Of a DNA stretch of 64,000 nt, positions 42,781 to 51,516 are shown piece by piece (position 1 is the first letter of the stretch; each line of letters starts with the position of its first letter). The translations under genes and the position numbers were made by a program. The DNA comes from Treponema sp. (lineage in GTDB: Bacteria; Spirochaetota; Spirochaetia; Treponematales; Breznakiellaceae): the NCBI GenBank assembly GCA_031257675.1, contig JAIROG010000037.1, positions 1 to 64,000 of the forward strand. The letters run 5' to 3'. The notes beneath the pieces are model-generated. The model saw nothing but the letters and a program-made list of their open reading frames with translations. It was not told where the DNA came from and did no database searches.

Positions 42781-43665
42781 TCAGAAGCCTCTCTTATTTC
42801 TTGAATGGGCGGCTTCCGCATTAACGCTGTCAAACGAGCCGTTTGCAAACGAGTTTGTATCGCCGGCATCCACGCTTGTTTCTTCAACACCGGCGCTGCG
42901 TTTCCCATGCTCAAGCAGGTCCCGCAGTTTTCGGGAGGACTCTATGGGCGAAAGATCGTAGTACAATTTTCCGTCAAAAGCGAGGCTGATAGACCCGGTT
43001 TCTTCGGAAACAATCAGAATCACCGCGTCCGATTGCTCGGACATGCCCAAAGACGCTCTATGGCGGGTGCCGAAACTCTTTTTAATGTCCTGTTGCTCGG
43101 ACAGGGGAAGAAAGCATCCGGCCGCCGCGATCCGCTCATTTTGAATGATCATCGCCCCATCATGAAGGGGGCCGTCAAACTCAAAAATGGCGACGATGAG
43201 GCTTGAAGAAATTTCCGCGTTGAGCTTTGTTCCCGTATCAATGATATTCTTGATGTTGATTTTTCGGGGAAATACGACAAGCACACCGCGCCGTTTTTGG
43301 GAAAGAATTTCCACAGCCGTGATGACGGCTTCCAAATGACCCGGATTCGGCTTCGCGTTTGGTCTGAAAAACTCGCTTTGCCCAAGCCGGAGGATAATTT
43401 TGCGCAATTCAGGTTGAAACACAATGGCGACCGCGATAAGCAGTCCAGGAGCGAGCGCCTTGAGTATCCACAGCAACGTGGTGAGTTTCAGCAAGGTCGC
43501 AAGTCCATACACCAAGGCGAGGAACCCCGCGCCCTTTATCATCTGTACGGCTTGCGTTTTCACCAAAAGACCATACGTCATGTACAGAAGCAACGCGAGG
43601 ATCGTTATATCCAGCGCCGGACGTATCACGTCATATATTGCCGAGAGTTTCTGCAACCACTCCAT
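42781..43665 (-). CDS. cdaA: diadenylate cyclase (c-di-AMP synthase)
   Basis: A 294-residue membrane enzyme that joins two ATP into c-di-AMP. Three membrane helices (about 17-36, 43-61 and 66-83) precede the DAC domain. Catalytic motifs are DGA (169-171 in PLHDGAMII) and RHR (201-203 in GTRHRASLG). The C-terminal 30 residues are polar. The gene begins 35 bases inside the folP gene and is followed by cdaR. c-di-AMP governs potassium and osmotic balance and cell-wall synthesis in many bacteria. Confidence 0.95.
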   Translation of the reverse strand: MEWLQKLSAIYDVIRPALDITILALLLYMTYGLLVKTQAVQMIKGAGFLALVYGLATLLKLTTLLWILKALAPGLLIAVAIVFQPELRKIILRLGQSEFFRPNAKPNPGHLEAVITAVEILSQKRRGVLVVFPRKINIKNIIDTGTKLNAEISSSLIVAIFEFDGPLHDGAMIIQNERIAAAGCFLPLSEQQDIKKSFGTRHRASLGMSEQSDAVILIVSEETGSISLAFDGKLYYDLSPIESSRKLRDLLEHGKRSAGVEETSVDAGDTNSFANGSFDSVNAEAAHSRNKRGF

Positions 43666-44467
43666 TCAACACCTTTACCATGTCAACCGATTCTTTAACA
43701 TCGTGTACCCTGATAATATCCGCGCCGGCAATAATGGCGGCGGCGTTAGCCGCAAGGGAGCCGGCGAGCCTATGCGCCACGCCCCTGCCAGTCAGTTCTC
43801 CAATGAAGGTCTTCCGCGAAAGCCCCGCCAGCACAGGATAGCCTAAAGCGCAGATTGTTGCAAGGCGCCTGATGAGCGCCGTGTTGTCTTCCAGACGCTT
43901 TCCAAACCCAATGCCCGGATCCAGTATGATGTTCTCCCGCGCAACGCCCGCGTCCAACGCCCTCTGCGCCGCGTCTTGCAAGTAAGCGGCGACTTCCGCC
44001 ACAACGTCTTGATAGAACGGTTCCTTTTGCATTGTTTCAGGCGCGCCTTTCTTGTGCATAAGCGCGACTTTGGCGCCATGCGCCGCGCAGACCTTTCCCA
44101 TGTTGGGATCGTCTTCCAGCGCGGAAATATCGTTGATGATGTTCGCCCCGGCTTCCAACGCGGCGTCCGCAATCGCAGCTTTCCGCGTGTCCACCGATAT
44201 GGGTACAGTAGACTGGCGCCTGACGCCCCGAATGACCGGCAGCACCCGCCTGCCCTCCTCTTCCTCGTCTATGTACGCCGCGCCGGGTCTTGTCGATTCC
44301 CCTCCGATGTCGATAATATCCGCGCCGTCTTTCACGGCAAGCAACGCCTTTTCCACCGCCGTATCCGCGTCAGCCGCCCTGCTTTGCGGAAAAAAGGAGT
44401 CGTTGTTGCAGTTGACTATCGCCATGACAAGAACGCGGCGGGCAGTTTTATTGGTAGTAGTGATCAT
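43631..44467 (-). CDS. folP: dihydropteroate synthase
   Basis: A 278-residue FolP that joins p-aminobenzoate to the pterin diphosphate in folate synthesis. The signature MAIVNCNNDSFFPQSR (15-30) and DIIDIGGESTRPGA (about 50-63) are clear; ILDPGIGFGKRLEDN and GLSRKTFIG complete the active site. The ATG at 44467 starts the conserved region; a longer frame has no support. It ends inside cdaA, so the genes are transcribed together. Confidence 0.94.
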   Translation of the reverse strand: MITTTNKTARRVLVMAIVNCNNDSFFPQSRAADADTAVEKALLAVKDGADIIDIGGESTRPGAAYIDEEEEGRRVLPVIRGVRRQSTVPISVDTRKAAIADAALEAGANIINDISALEDDPNMGKVCAAHGAKVALMHKKGAPETMQKEPFYQDVVAEVAAYLQDAAQRALDAGVARENIILDPGIGFGKRLEDNTALIRRLATICALGYPVLAGLSRKTFIGELTGRGVAHRLAGSLAANAAAIIAGADIIRVHDVKESVDMVKVLNGVVAETLGNI

Positions 44468-44482
44468 AACTCTTAAGTTGAG

Positions 44483-44511
44483 AGTATAAAACGGGAACGG
44501 AATAGCGTCAA
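44483..44511 (-). promoter_or_regulatory. promoter of folP-cdaA-cdaR
   Basis: On the - strand TTGACG (44511-44506) and TATACT (44488-44483) are 17 bases apart. The -10 ends 15 bases before the folP ATG, leaving a leader of roughly 8-9 bases with no ribosome-binding site. Confidence 0.7.
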
Positions 44512-44546
44512 GGGTTGGCGCAGGAATGAAAGCGGCGGAGCGCAAA

Positions 44547-44575
44547 CAAAAAACCCGCCGCTTTCATGCGGCGGG
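44547..44575 (-). terminator. rho-independent terminator after the solute-binding protein gene
   Basis: CCCGCCGC (44554-44561) and GCGGCGGG (44568-44575) form an 8-bp GC stem with a 6-base loop. Read on the - strand, six T residues follow (44553-44548). It ends the long sugar-uptake operon. Confidence 0.9.
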
Positions 44576-44604
44576 CGATAATGCTCAATGCGCCGGATTA
44601 TGGC

Positions 44605-46005
44605 TTACATTTCCGCATTGGCGTCTTCAACAATAGCTTGCCATGACGGGGTGACTTGTTCAATAAGTTGCGCGGGGTTCTGGGCTACGCCGTCAACCCA
44701 CATATTCCACGCCATTTGACCTCTCGCAGCGTTGGTAAACCCACTCAGCAGGTTTTCATATTTGAAGATGCTGAAATCGGGATCACGAATCATAGCGACC
44801 GTTTCATCAACAGCGCGGGTGTCGCGGTAGATGTTATACTGAGCGGCTTTCCATGCGTTGTCATCATCGTTTCCCGGAGCGGGAGTCTGCCACAATCTAT
44901 AAGCGAACATAATATTGTCAACCTCCTCCGGCGTATAGGTTGAGGGAATTACACATACATTCTCATCTTGGCTGAACAGGTAGTTGGAAAGTTTTGGCCC
45001 CTTGGGAAACAGTACAAATCCCCAGTCATCCGGCATTTCAGCAAGTTGTTGGGCCACGTACTGCTGAGCTATACGCATGGCGATCTTTCCGTCATGGAAC
45101 AGCGGCTCGAAATAGTTCCAGTTCTCGTCAGCGCGTTGGGTTCTGACATAGCCGTCCAAGAACAACTGGCAAGAGAACTGAAGCGCTTCAAGGAATTCGG
45201 GCTTATTGATGGCGAGGACAAATTTACCTGTGGAATCTTTGTCAATGATACGGGCGCCGTTGCTGGCAATAATAAAATCAAGCGCGTCGGTGGATATTGA
45301 CGCGGTGGCATACACATCAACCACGCCGTCGTTGTCAACGTCGCGCTGCACCTTTCCGCAGATTTCGCGGAATTTTTCCCACGTCCATTCTCCTGACTTC
45401 TGCAAATCATAAGGCAGATTTGGGTCCAAACCAGCTTCTTCAAAGAGCCTTTTATTGAAAAACACCCCGCCTCCATGTTGCGATCCGCCATACCCAACGG
45501 TCATGGCATACGTATTTCCATTAAAATTAAAAGCGTCCCTAACAGATCTATTCCATTGTATAGGTTTTTCCTGATTAAAATCGACGCTCGGCACATTCAA
45601 CGGCGCAAGCAATTTCTGACCATACAGCGCCATCGCCCAGTTCGGCTGAAGTTGAATAATCTGCGCGAAAGGCGAACCCGCCATGATGGAAGACGCGCTT
45701 TCTTCCAGCATAAGTTCCCATGTGGCTACATTCGCCTCCCGCATCTTGAAGTTGTACTTTTCCTGAATTTCCTTGCGCCATTCAAGCGTCCTTTCATCGG
45801 CGGGGTTATCCGGTTCGTAGGTGTCCGTATCCCAATCAGCCCACCAATTCCCGTAAATGATTTCCATTCCGCCGAGATCGCGTTCCGCAACTTGCGCAAC
45901 CGGAGCGGTTTCACCGGCAGCCGGTTTCTTCTGACATCCCATACATACTACCGCGATTATAAGAGAGAGTGACACAACACCAATCTGTTTTACTTTTCTT
46001 GACAT
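44605..46005 (-). CDS. ABC sugar transporter solute-binding lipoprotein
   Basis: A 466-residue lipoprotein. The lipobox cysteine is C24 (AVVCMGC). The mature part is an extracellular solute-binding protein family 1 fold (NPADERTLEWRKEIQEKYNF, FNFNGNTYAMTVGYGG, FFNKRLFEEAGLDPNLPYDL, and a late FRLWQTPAP-like segment). AGGAGG at 46012-46017 sets the ATG at 46005. It is the last gene of the operon and the second binding protein in it. It lies about 320 bases after the permease gene, with stem-loops and a G tract between, so its expression may be separately set. Ligand unknown; a plant-derived oligosaccharide is plausible. Confidence 0.92.
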   Translation of the reverse strand: MSRKVKQIGVVSLSLIIAVVCMGCQKKPAAGETAPVAQVAERDLGGMEIIYGNWWADWDTDTYEPDNPADERTLEWRKEIQEKYNFKMREANVATWELMLEESASSIMAGSPFAQIIQLQPNWAMALYGQKLLAPLNVPSVDFNQEKPIQWNRSVRDAFNFNGNTYAMTVGYGGSQHGGGVFFNKRLFEEAGLDPNLPYDLQKSGEWTWEKFREICGKVQRDVDNDGVVDVYATASISTDALDFIIASNGARIIDKDSTGKFVLAINKPEFLEALQFSCQLFLDGYVRTQRADENWNYFEPLFHDGKIAMRIAQQYVAQQLAEMPDDWGFVLFPKGPKLSNYLFSQDENVCVIPSTYTPEEVDNIMFAYRLWQTPAPGNDDDNAWKAAQYNIYRDTRAVDETVAMIRDPDFSIFKYENLLSGFTNAARGQMAWNMWVDGVAQNPAQLIEQVTPSWQAIVEDANAEM

Positions 46006-46018
46006 ATCTTTCCTCCTG

Positions 46019-46039
46019 ATCACTTACAATAAAAGTGAT
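46019..46039. promoter_or_regulatory. hairpin just upstream of the solute-binding protein ribosome-binding site
   Basis: ATCACTT (46019-46025) and AAGTGAT (46033-46039) form a 7-bp stem two bases from the AGGAGG. It could be an operator or a translation-control hairpin. Confidence 0.35.
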
Positions 46040-46094
46040 TTTATATAAAAAACATCCGGTTTTTTCCCTACGTAATATTTTTTCTTGTATATTT

Positions 46095-46145
46095 GAGCGT
46101 GTTCCAAAATCAGCCCGGCCATAGCTCTCGTTCTGGAACACGCTC
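46095..46145. repeat. dispersed inverted repeat, GTTCCAAA family
   Basis: GAGCGTGTTCCA (46095-46106) and TGGAACACGCTC (46134-46145) are a perfect 12-bp inverted pair around 27 bases. Related to the copies at 7769-7810 and 23761-23795. Confidence 0.7.
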
Positions 46146-46159
46146 ATTAAATAAAGAAT

Positions 46160-46179
46160 CCCCGCGGCAAGCCGCGGGG
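46160..46179 (-). terminator. GC-rich hairpin between permease and binding-protein genes
   Basis: CCCCGCGGC (46160-46168) and GCCGCGGGG (46171-46179) form a 9-bp stem. On the - strand it is followed by a T-rich but interrupted run (ATTCTTTATTT). It may attenuate or process the transcript rather than end it fully. Confidence 0.45.
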
Positions 46180-46254
46180 CGTTGAAGATTTCTCCTTGAA
46201 ATCTTTGCGTATGCGGGGGAACAAATCCCCCCACCCCAGTTTTTCCGCCCCAAT

Positions 46255-46268
46255 GGGGGGGGGGGGGG
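46255..46268. repeat. homopolymer tract of 14 G
   Basis: Fourteen consecutive G on the + strand (C on the transcribed-gene strand) lie 60 bases past the permease stop and 250 bases before the binding-protein ATG. Tracts of this length are prone to slippage. Confidence 0.9.
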
Positions 46269-46328
46269 ATTAAACTCTTTCTTTATATTTACATGCAAGA
46301 GAGTTCAGTGAAATTTCTTGCATACAGG

Positions 46329-47351
46329 CTACATGCCGGCAATGCCCGTCCGGCTCAAACTCTGAACAAACGCTTTTTGGGCAAGAAGGTACAGGATGAT
46401 AAGCGGTATAAGGGTCATCAACATGCTGGTGGCTATGATCGCCTGCATATAGCCAACCGGCGGCAACGCGCCGCTTGCGTAACCAACGCTTAACTCCCAC
46501 CATTCACGCAGACGGTCGGAAACCGCGCCGAGTTGGGCGGCAAGCACCCTATACGTCGTCAGGAAGAGGCTGGAGTAAAAGGAGTCCGTCCATTGCCATA
46601 CAAAAGAGAACAAGAAGCATGACGTAACCATAGGCGCGGCGTCGGGGAGAATAATCTCGCCAAATGTCTTGAGTTTGTTGCAACCATCTATGCACGCGGC
46701 TTCTTCAAGCTCTTTCGGCATATTGCGGAAGAACTGTCTGAGCATAAAGATATACAAACCGCTCTTCAAGCCCATTCCCGTACTCGACAGCAACAAGTAT
46801 CCCGCCACGCTGTCCAACATGTTGATCGGTTTGCCGGTCAAGCCGCGAATAAGTCCGAATATGTCGAAAAACCGGAAATTCAGGTACAGCGGCGCCATTA
46901 TTGTCTGCGGCGGAACCACAATGATAAGCATGACGCAGGCGAACCAGAAATTTTTCAGGGGGAATTTGAAACGCGCAAATCCATAGCCGGCGAGCGTACA
47001 TGCGGCGATTTGCAATGTCGCGCTGATGACAACCAGCAGAAGCGTCCTGAGAAGCGAAGGGAGGAAACTCATCAATTGGCCCGCCAAGACGAAATTCTCC
47101 AGCGTGAAGCGCCGCGGTATGCTTATTACGGTCGGATCGTAGAGGTCATCCCTCTCCATAAAGGAGATGCTCAATTTGTCCAGCAACGGCTGTAGGATAA
47201 GAAAACACAGCCCGAACAGCAACAGAGCGCGGCATACTTTGAATAAAATGTCTCCTGTCGTCTTTTTAAGAAGGACTCCCTTTGAAGCGCGGTTCTGCTC
47301 CAAAAACCGCTTGATTTTTTCCAATATGTCCATAGTGGATATCTTACTCAT
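46329..47351 (-). CDS. sugar ABC transporter permease (MalG-like)
   Basis: A 340-residue inner-membrane permease with six helices and the EAA loop EEAACIDGCNKLKTFGEIILPDAAP for contact with an ATPase. The ATG at 47351 overlaps the upstream permease by 8 bases and is preceded by AAGGTG; a longer frame is unsupported. A cytoplasmic N-terminal stretch of about 35 residues precedes TM1 and is longer than usual. It pairs with the upstream permease to form one of two heterodimers in this operon. Confidence 0.9.
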   Translation of the reverse strand: MSKISTMDILEKIKRFLEQNRASKGVLLKKTTGDILFKVCRALLLFGLCFLILQPLLDKLSISFMERDDLYDPTVISIPRRFTLENFVLAGQLMSFLPSLLRTLLLVVISATLQIAACTLAGYGFARFKFPLKNFWFACVMLIIVVPPQTIMAPLYLNFRFFDIFGLIRGLTGKPINMLDSVAGYLLLSSTGMGLKSGLYIFMLRQFFRNMPKELEEAACIDGCNKLKTFGEIILPDAAPMVTSCFLFSFVWQWTDSFYSSLFLTTYRVLAAQLGAVSDRLREWWELSVGYASGALPPVGYMQAIIATSMLMTLIPLIILYLLAQKAFVQSLSRTGIAGM

Positions 47352-48267
47352 AGTAGTACACCTTCTTTGAAATAATAAACGCCACGATGCCGAGAATGAC
47401 GGCGACAGCCAGAAAGTACACCCACGCCATCGCCGTCGCAAAGCCATATTCCAGACGCTGCATAAGTGTCGTACGTATTTTTGTCATCACCGTGTTATCG
47501 GTTCTTATGAAATAGTCAACCACGCTATAGATGACATTGACCAGTATCAACGGGCTTACCATGGGAAAAGTCACCTTCCAGAAACTTTCCCATTTAGTCG
47601 CGCCTTCAATATCCGCCGCTTCATACACGCTTGGCGAAATTGACTGCAACGCCGACAGGAAGATGATGATCTGTATGCCGGACGCCATCGCAATATCGTA
47701 CACCTGATTGACGACCGCAAAAATATAACCCATAAAATCGGCCACCGCGTTATCCCCCGATCCTTCGGAAACGACAAGAATATCCTCCAGTACGCCGGTG
47801 ACAGACGCCTTCATCGTGTTGCTGCTCCGTATCATTTCAGCCATGCCGTTTAAGAGCGTATTGTTCGTCTCAAGTCCAATCATAACGCCCGATGACAAAA
47901 TAACCGGCAGGAAGAACACCGCGCGCACAACCCCCCTCGCCTTAAACTCCTGATTCAGAATCAGCGCCACAAAAAGGCTGAAAATGAGTTCCGCCGGCAC
48001 AATCAACACCATGCGCCCCAATTCTTCGACCAACATCCGGTTGAATTCCGCGTCAATAAAGAAGACCTTGTTCAGGTTTGTCAAGCCTATAAAGGTCATG
48101 GAAAACCCTTGCTTCGCCGTATCGATTCTGACATCGCTGAATATCATCCTCAGCGACTCTATAATAGGAAACACTATAAACGCCACAAATCCAATAATAA
48201 ACGGCGATATGAAAAGATAGCCCGCTATGGCGTTTTTGTCTTCAAGCGTCAGATTATTTTCTTTCAT
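47344..48267 (-). CDS. sugar ABC transporter permease (MalF-like)
   Basis: A 307-residue permease with six predicted helices and the EAA motif YEAADIEGATKWESFWKVTFPMVSP. A soluble loop between helices (about 125-175, SSNTMKASVTGVLEDILVVSEGSGD) is larger than in most relatives. AGGAGG lies 5 bases before the ATG, within the end of the DUF5696 gene. Forms a pair with the next permease. Confidence 0.9.
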   Translation of the reverse strand: MKENNLTLEDKNAIAGYLFISPFIIGFVAFIVFPIIESLRMIFSDVRIDTAKQGFSMTFIGLTNLNKVFFIDAEFNRMLVEELGRMVLIVPAELIFSLFVALILNQEFKARGVVRAVFFLPVILSSGVMIGLETNNTLLNGMAEMIRSSNTMKASVTGVLEDILVVSEGSGDNAVADFMGYIFAVVNQVYDIAMASGIQIIIFLSALQSISPSVYEAADIEGATKWESFWKVTFPMVSPLILVNVIYSVVDYFIRTDNTVMTKIRTTLMQRLEYGFATAMAWVYFLAVAVILGIVAFIISKKVYYYE

Positions 48268-50838
48268 CTATTCCTCCTGCTTTATTACCGCATAATCATA
48301 CGAGGCTACGCTTTTGCCCTCATAGTTGTAACTCGTTTTGCTTGTGTTCACCAGAACCTTGACGCCATTTTCGTATACAGTCAACGTTACATTCGGCGCG
48401 AGCGCTTCATGGTTATCAATCTTTTGATTGAACAAACCGTCAAAATCACGCGCAAACCGCTGGTAGATGGCATCCGCGTCGCCCACCCATTTGTCATACT
48501 CATTGGCGTAAAATTGTCTGAATTTTGTTTCCTGAAGGATGGCACTGTCCTCGGTCATAAAACTGAAGTACAAACCAGCGCCGCCCTCAATGGATTTCAG
48601 CACATTAAGCCGGTAATCCTCGGCGAGATTGATCGCCCGTCCCGCAAAAGGCACGATCCCATGCAGAACGATTTGGTAGAAAGGCACCGATATGTCGGTG
48701 ATGCCAAACGCCTGATCCGCAAGAGGGATATCGGTGATGAAATCGGCGTAGGGCGCGGCGTACAGAAAGCCCGTATTCACAAGGAGTCCCCTCCCCTCTC
48801 GCTTTAATTCGGCGAGCGTTCCTTTTTGCATGTTCATGGACGCCTCGCGGCTTACAAACCGCTTTTCATAGTAATCGCCGCCGAGTTTCGCGCCGATTGT
48901 TCTGAACGCGATGTTTGTTACGCCCAGTTTTTTGACCTTTTCATCAAAACCCTTGATGAGTTCTTTCATATAAAAAGGCGTCGCCATATAATTGATCTTG
49001 CCCCAGTTTTTCCGCTCGCCGAACCAGACAAAGCTGTAAGGATAGCTCTCTATCCGCTTGCGGGTAACGTACCGCGCCGCGTCCGTATACAGACTGAACG
49101 TGTCGAAAAGTCCGTTGTCGCGCATGTGAAGGAAGTCGCCTTCAGCGTATAATTTAAAACCAAAGTCGCGCGCCGTGGAAACAAGTCTCCTGAATGTATT
49201 TTTGCGACCCAACTCGGAAATCAGGCGCACATCCGACGGCGCCGAATGATCGACGCTGCCATTAAACCAGCCGATCATCTTGACATTCACGTTTTTCCAG
49301 CCGAGAGCGGCGAAATCTTTCACCATTCCTTCCGCCTCTTCGTATGAAGTGAGCTTTAACGGCAGATCAAAAGGAACGCCGGCTCGATGCTGAGTCTTGT
49401 TCACCGCGCCGATGATCTCCACCGCGATAGGTACGCCGCCGTCAATATTGTCGTTCAGCCCCTTCTCTTTCGCAAGCAGGCGTTTTCTGAATTCTTTTGC
49501 CATTCCGGCATAGGTGTCTTCGGCGCAGACCATATACCGCTGAACGATCCGTTCTTCCGGGGGAAGCTGAGTCTGGTACATATACACGGCTTTGTCGGAT
49601 TTCGCCGAAATATCCAGACTCGCTCCATGTATGACGGCGTACTGCGCGTATACGTTGTTGTAGGAGCTGTTTCTGCCGGAAACATCCGCCCTGACGCTCG
49701 CGTAGGAGGCGCCCTCTTCGATCACGCACAGAAGCGCGGCGCCGTTTTTCTGGACGCCAAACGCCGGAAACGGACCCTTGTTGTCGTGGATGATCGCCTC
49801 GCGGAACATGCCCGCGTCCCAGCCATACACGTAGTTGTTGTACGCAAGCTGCCCCTGTTTGCCGTTGTTGAAATTGATAAGCGCGCCGCTTCCATCCGGC
49901 ACAAACAGATACCCCTCATCCTGAACGCCGCCCGCGCCAAAATACGGCAGAAGGCTCAACTGGGTTATGGGGAACGAAGGTCTGAACGTCAATTTATCAA
50001 ACGGGACGCTCACCACAAGGGCATTGCCGTCTAATTCGTAGCGGATGGTTACGTTAAACATTGGTTTTTCAGGCTCAGGCGGCGCATTGTACCGCGCCGC
50101 GTCTTCCTCGTAATCTTCCATAGTATACCCAACCGAGGCGAGCAAGTCGTCGATTTGCGCCTTCATAAAATCCTGCGTGCTGTCCCTCAGCACGTACACT
50201 CTTTCTTGCTCTAAATCCGGGTACGCCGCAAGAAGCGCGTCTTTGTTGTCGTTGGCGCGAAGCTTGTTGATGTCGTACAGACGGTAGCTTCCTTCAACCT
50301 TGTCATAATCCGATTTCTCCATTTTCTCAAGGAAGTCAACGAAGCGCTCTTCCCGAATCGCTTTCGGAATGTAGAAAACACGCGCCACATTGCCGGTCGT
50401 ATAGTTCACCTCAAGCCCGCCGTCAACTAGAGCGTATTCGAACATGCCTTTTTCAACGCTGTATCTGGAATTCGGCAGCGTCACTCCCACGCCCGCATCA
50501 TCCTGGTAAACCAACGCAAACTGCGATTGCAATATCTGTTTTGTCAAACCGTCGGCGAGCGGATCGTCCGCCGCATCTTCCGGAGTGGAGCGCCACACCG
50601 CGCCGGTGGACTTGTCTGTCAGTGTGAAGCCAGCGGTCTTGGGGAAAAAACGCAGTTCAAGCTGATTGTTTTGAAGCGTCACTTCCTGTTCGTTGCCGTC
50701 CCATTCGTACCACTGAGTCCTTTTATCCTCTGTTTTCACCTTGTTGCAGGAGATTAAAATGAAAACCGCTCCCACTATGACAGGCGCCAGCAAAACCCGT
50801 AAAACCGGCGGCAAGACCGGCGTAAATTTCTTTTTCAT
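48268..50838 (-). CDS. DUF5696-family exported lipoprotein
   Basis: An 856-residue lipoprotein (lipobox cysteine C31, FILISC). It matches the DUF5696 family, found next to sugar ABC genes in Firmicutes and spirochaetes. The central part (about 500-760) reads like a TIM-barrel glycosidase: WKNVNVKMIGWFNGSVDH, GFKLYAEGDFLHMRDNGLFD, GVTNIAFRTIGAKLGGDYY and GIVPFAGRAINLAED. It could be a glycan-processing enzyme at the outer face of the inner membrane. Activity is not established. AGGAGA before the ATG confirms the start. Confidence 0.8.
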   Translation of the reverse strand: MKKKFTPVLPPVLRVLLAPVIVGAVFILISCNKVKTEDKRTQWYEWDGNEQEVTLQNNQLELRFFPKTAGFTLTDKSTGAVWRSTPEDAADDPLADGLTKQILQSQFALVYQDDAGVGVTLPNSRYSVEKGMFEYALVDGGLEVNYTTGNVARVFYIPKAIREERFVDFLEKMEKSDYDKVEGSYRLYDINKLRANDNKDALLAAYPDLEQERVYVLRDSTQDFMKAQIDDLLASVGYTMEDYEEDAARYNAPPEPEKPMFNVTIRYELDGNALVVSVPFDKLTFRPSFPITQLSLLPYFGAGGVQDEGYLFVPDGSGALINFNNGKQGQLAYNNYVYGWDAGMFREAIIHDNKGPFPAFGVQKNGAALLCVIEEGASYASVRADVSGRNSSYNNVYAQYAVIHGASLDISAKSDKAVYMYQTQLPPEERIVQRYMVCAEDTYAGMAKEFRKRLLAKEKGLNDNIDGGVPIAVEIIGAVNKTQHRAGVPFDLPLKLTSYEEAEGMVKDFAALGWKNVNVKMIGWFNGSVDHSAPSDVRLISELGRKNTFRRLVSTARDFGFKLYAEGDFLHMRDNGLFDTFSLYTDAARYVTRKRIESYPYSFVWFGERKNWGKINYMATPFYMKELIKGFDEKVKKLGVTNIAFRTIGAKLGGDYYEKRFVSREASMNMQKGTLAELKREGRGLLVNTGFLYAAPYADFITDIPLADQAFGITDISVPFYQIVLHGIVPFAGRAINLAEDYRLNVLKSIEGGAGLYFSFMTEDSAILQETKFRQFYANEYDKWVGDADAIYQRFARDFDGLFNQKIDNHEALAPNVTLTVYENGVKVLVNTSKTSYNYEGKSVASYDYAVIKQEE

Positions 50839-50847
50839 GTCCTTCTC

Positions 50848-51516
50848 CTAAGTCAGCCTGAAAGCAATTTCTTTGTACAGCGATATGAAATAGGCTATCG
50901 CATCACTGATAAGACTAAAAAACATAAGAAAGATAAACACCATAACGCCCATCGCCACTATAGAAAGCAGGCTGGAAACGATCGCTTTCGTGGCGCTGTA
51001 ACTATGAACCATCATCATCGCCACCAACACCAGCAGAACCGACCACACAAGCGAAAAGTTGGTTAAGATATAATAGACGGAGCCTTCCTGCTCCGTAATA
51101 AACTGGCTTAATACTATCATAGCCGCATTGATGATAATATACGGGGTGAATGCGTACGCGGTGGCCATATAGATTTCAAGCAGGCGCCCCTTGCCGTCCA
51201 TCAAGGTCGTAAGGCTCCAATTTGCGACCGTCCACAAGAAAAGCGGCAGAAGGATGCGGAGCGCCACGGTGATGATGTTAAAATATTCCATATTTATAGA
51301 AACAAACTGAAAATTGGTTAAGGTGAGACGCAACACTTCAACCACCACTATCGCCGCAGTGATAACATTCGCGGCCGCAAGAGAACCCCGTTTTTCATGC
51401 GTCAAATCCCAAAACCCGTCAAATGGATGCGTTATAACATACAGCGCGTATCTGAGTGTTGTTCCCAAACGCGCCCACTTTGGCTTGTCCATTATGGGTT
51501 GAATCCCTTCATTCAT
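50848..51516 (-). CDS. Yip1-family membrane protein
   Basis: A 222-residue protein with five predicted helices (first at about 48-67, last at about 190-212) and the Yip1 pattern, including WTVANWSLTTLMDGKGRLLEIYMATAYAFTPYI. Yip1 proteins of sugar operons have no known activity. The start overlaps the NHL gene stop by 4 bases (ATGA). Confidence 0.85.
   Translation of the reverse strand: MNEGIQPIMDKPKWARLGTTLRYALYVITHPFDGFWDLTHEKRGSLAAANVITAAIVVVEVLRLTLTNFQFVSINMEYFNIITVALRILLPLFLWTVANWSLTTLMDGKGRLLEIYMATAYAFTPYIIINAAMIVLSQFITEQEGSVYYILTNFSLVWSVLLVLVAMMMVHSYSATKAIVSSLLSIVAMGVMVFIFLMFFSLISDAIAYFISLYKEIAFRLT

Noticed and set aside
46255-46268. Poly-G tract as phase switch inside a coding frame
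   Set aside because: It lies outside any gene, so any effect must be on transcription or RNA rather than reading frame.
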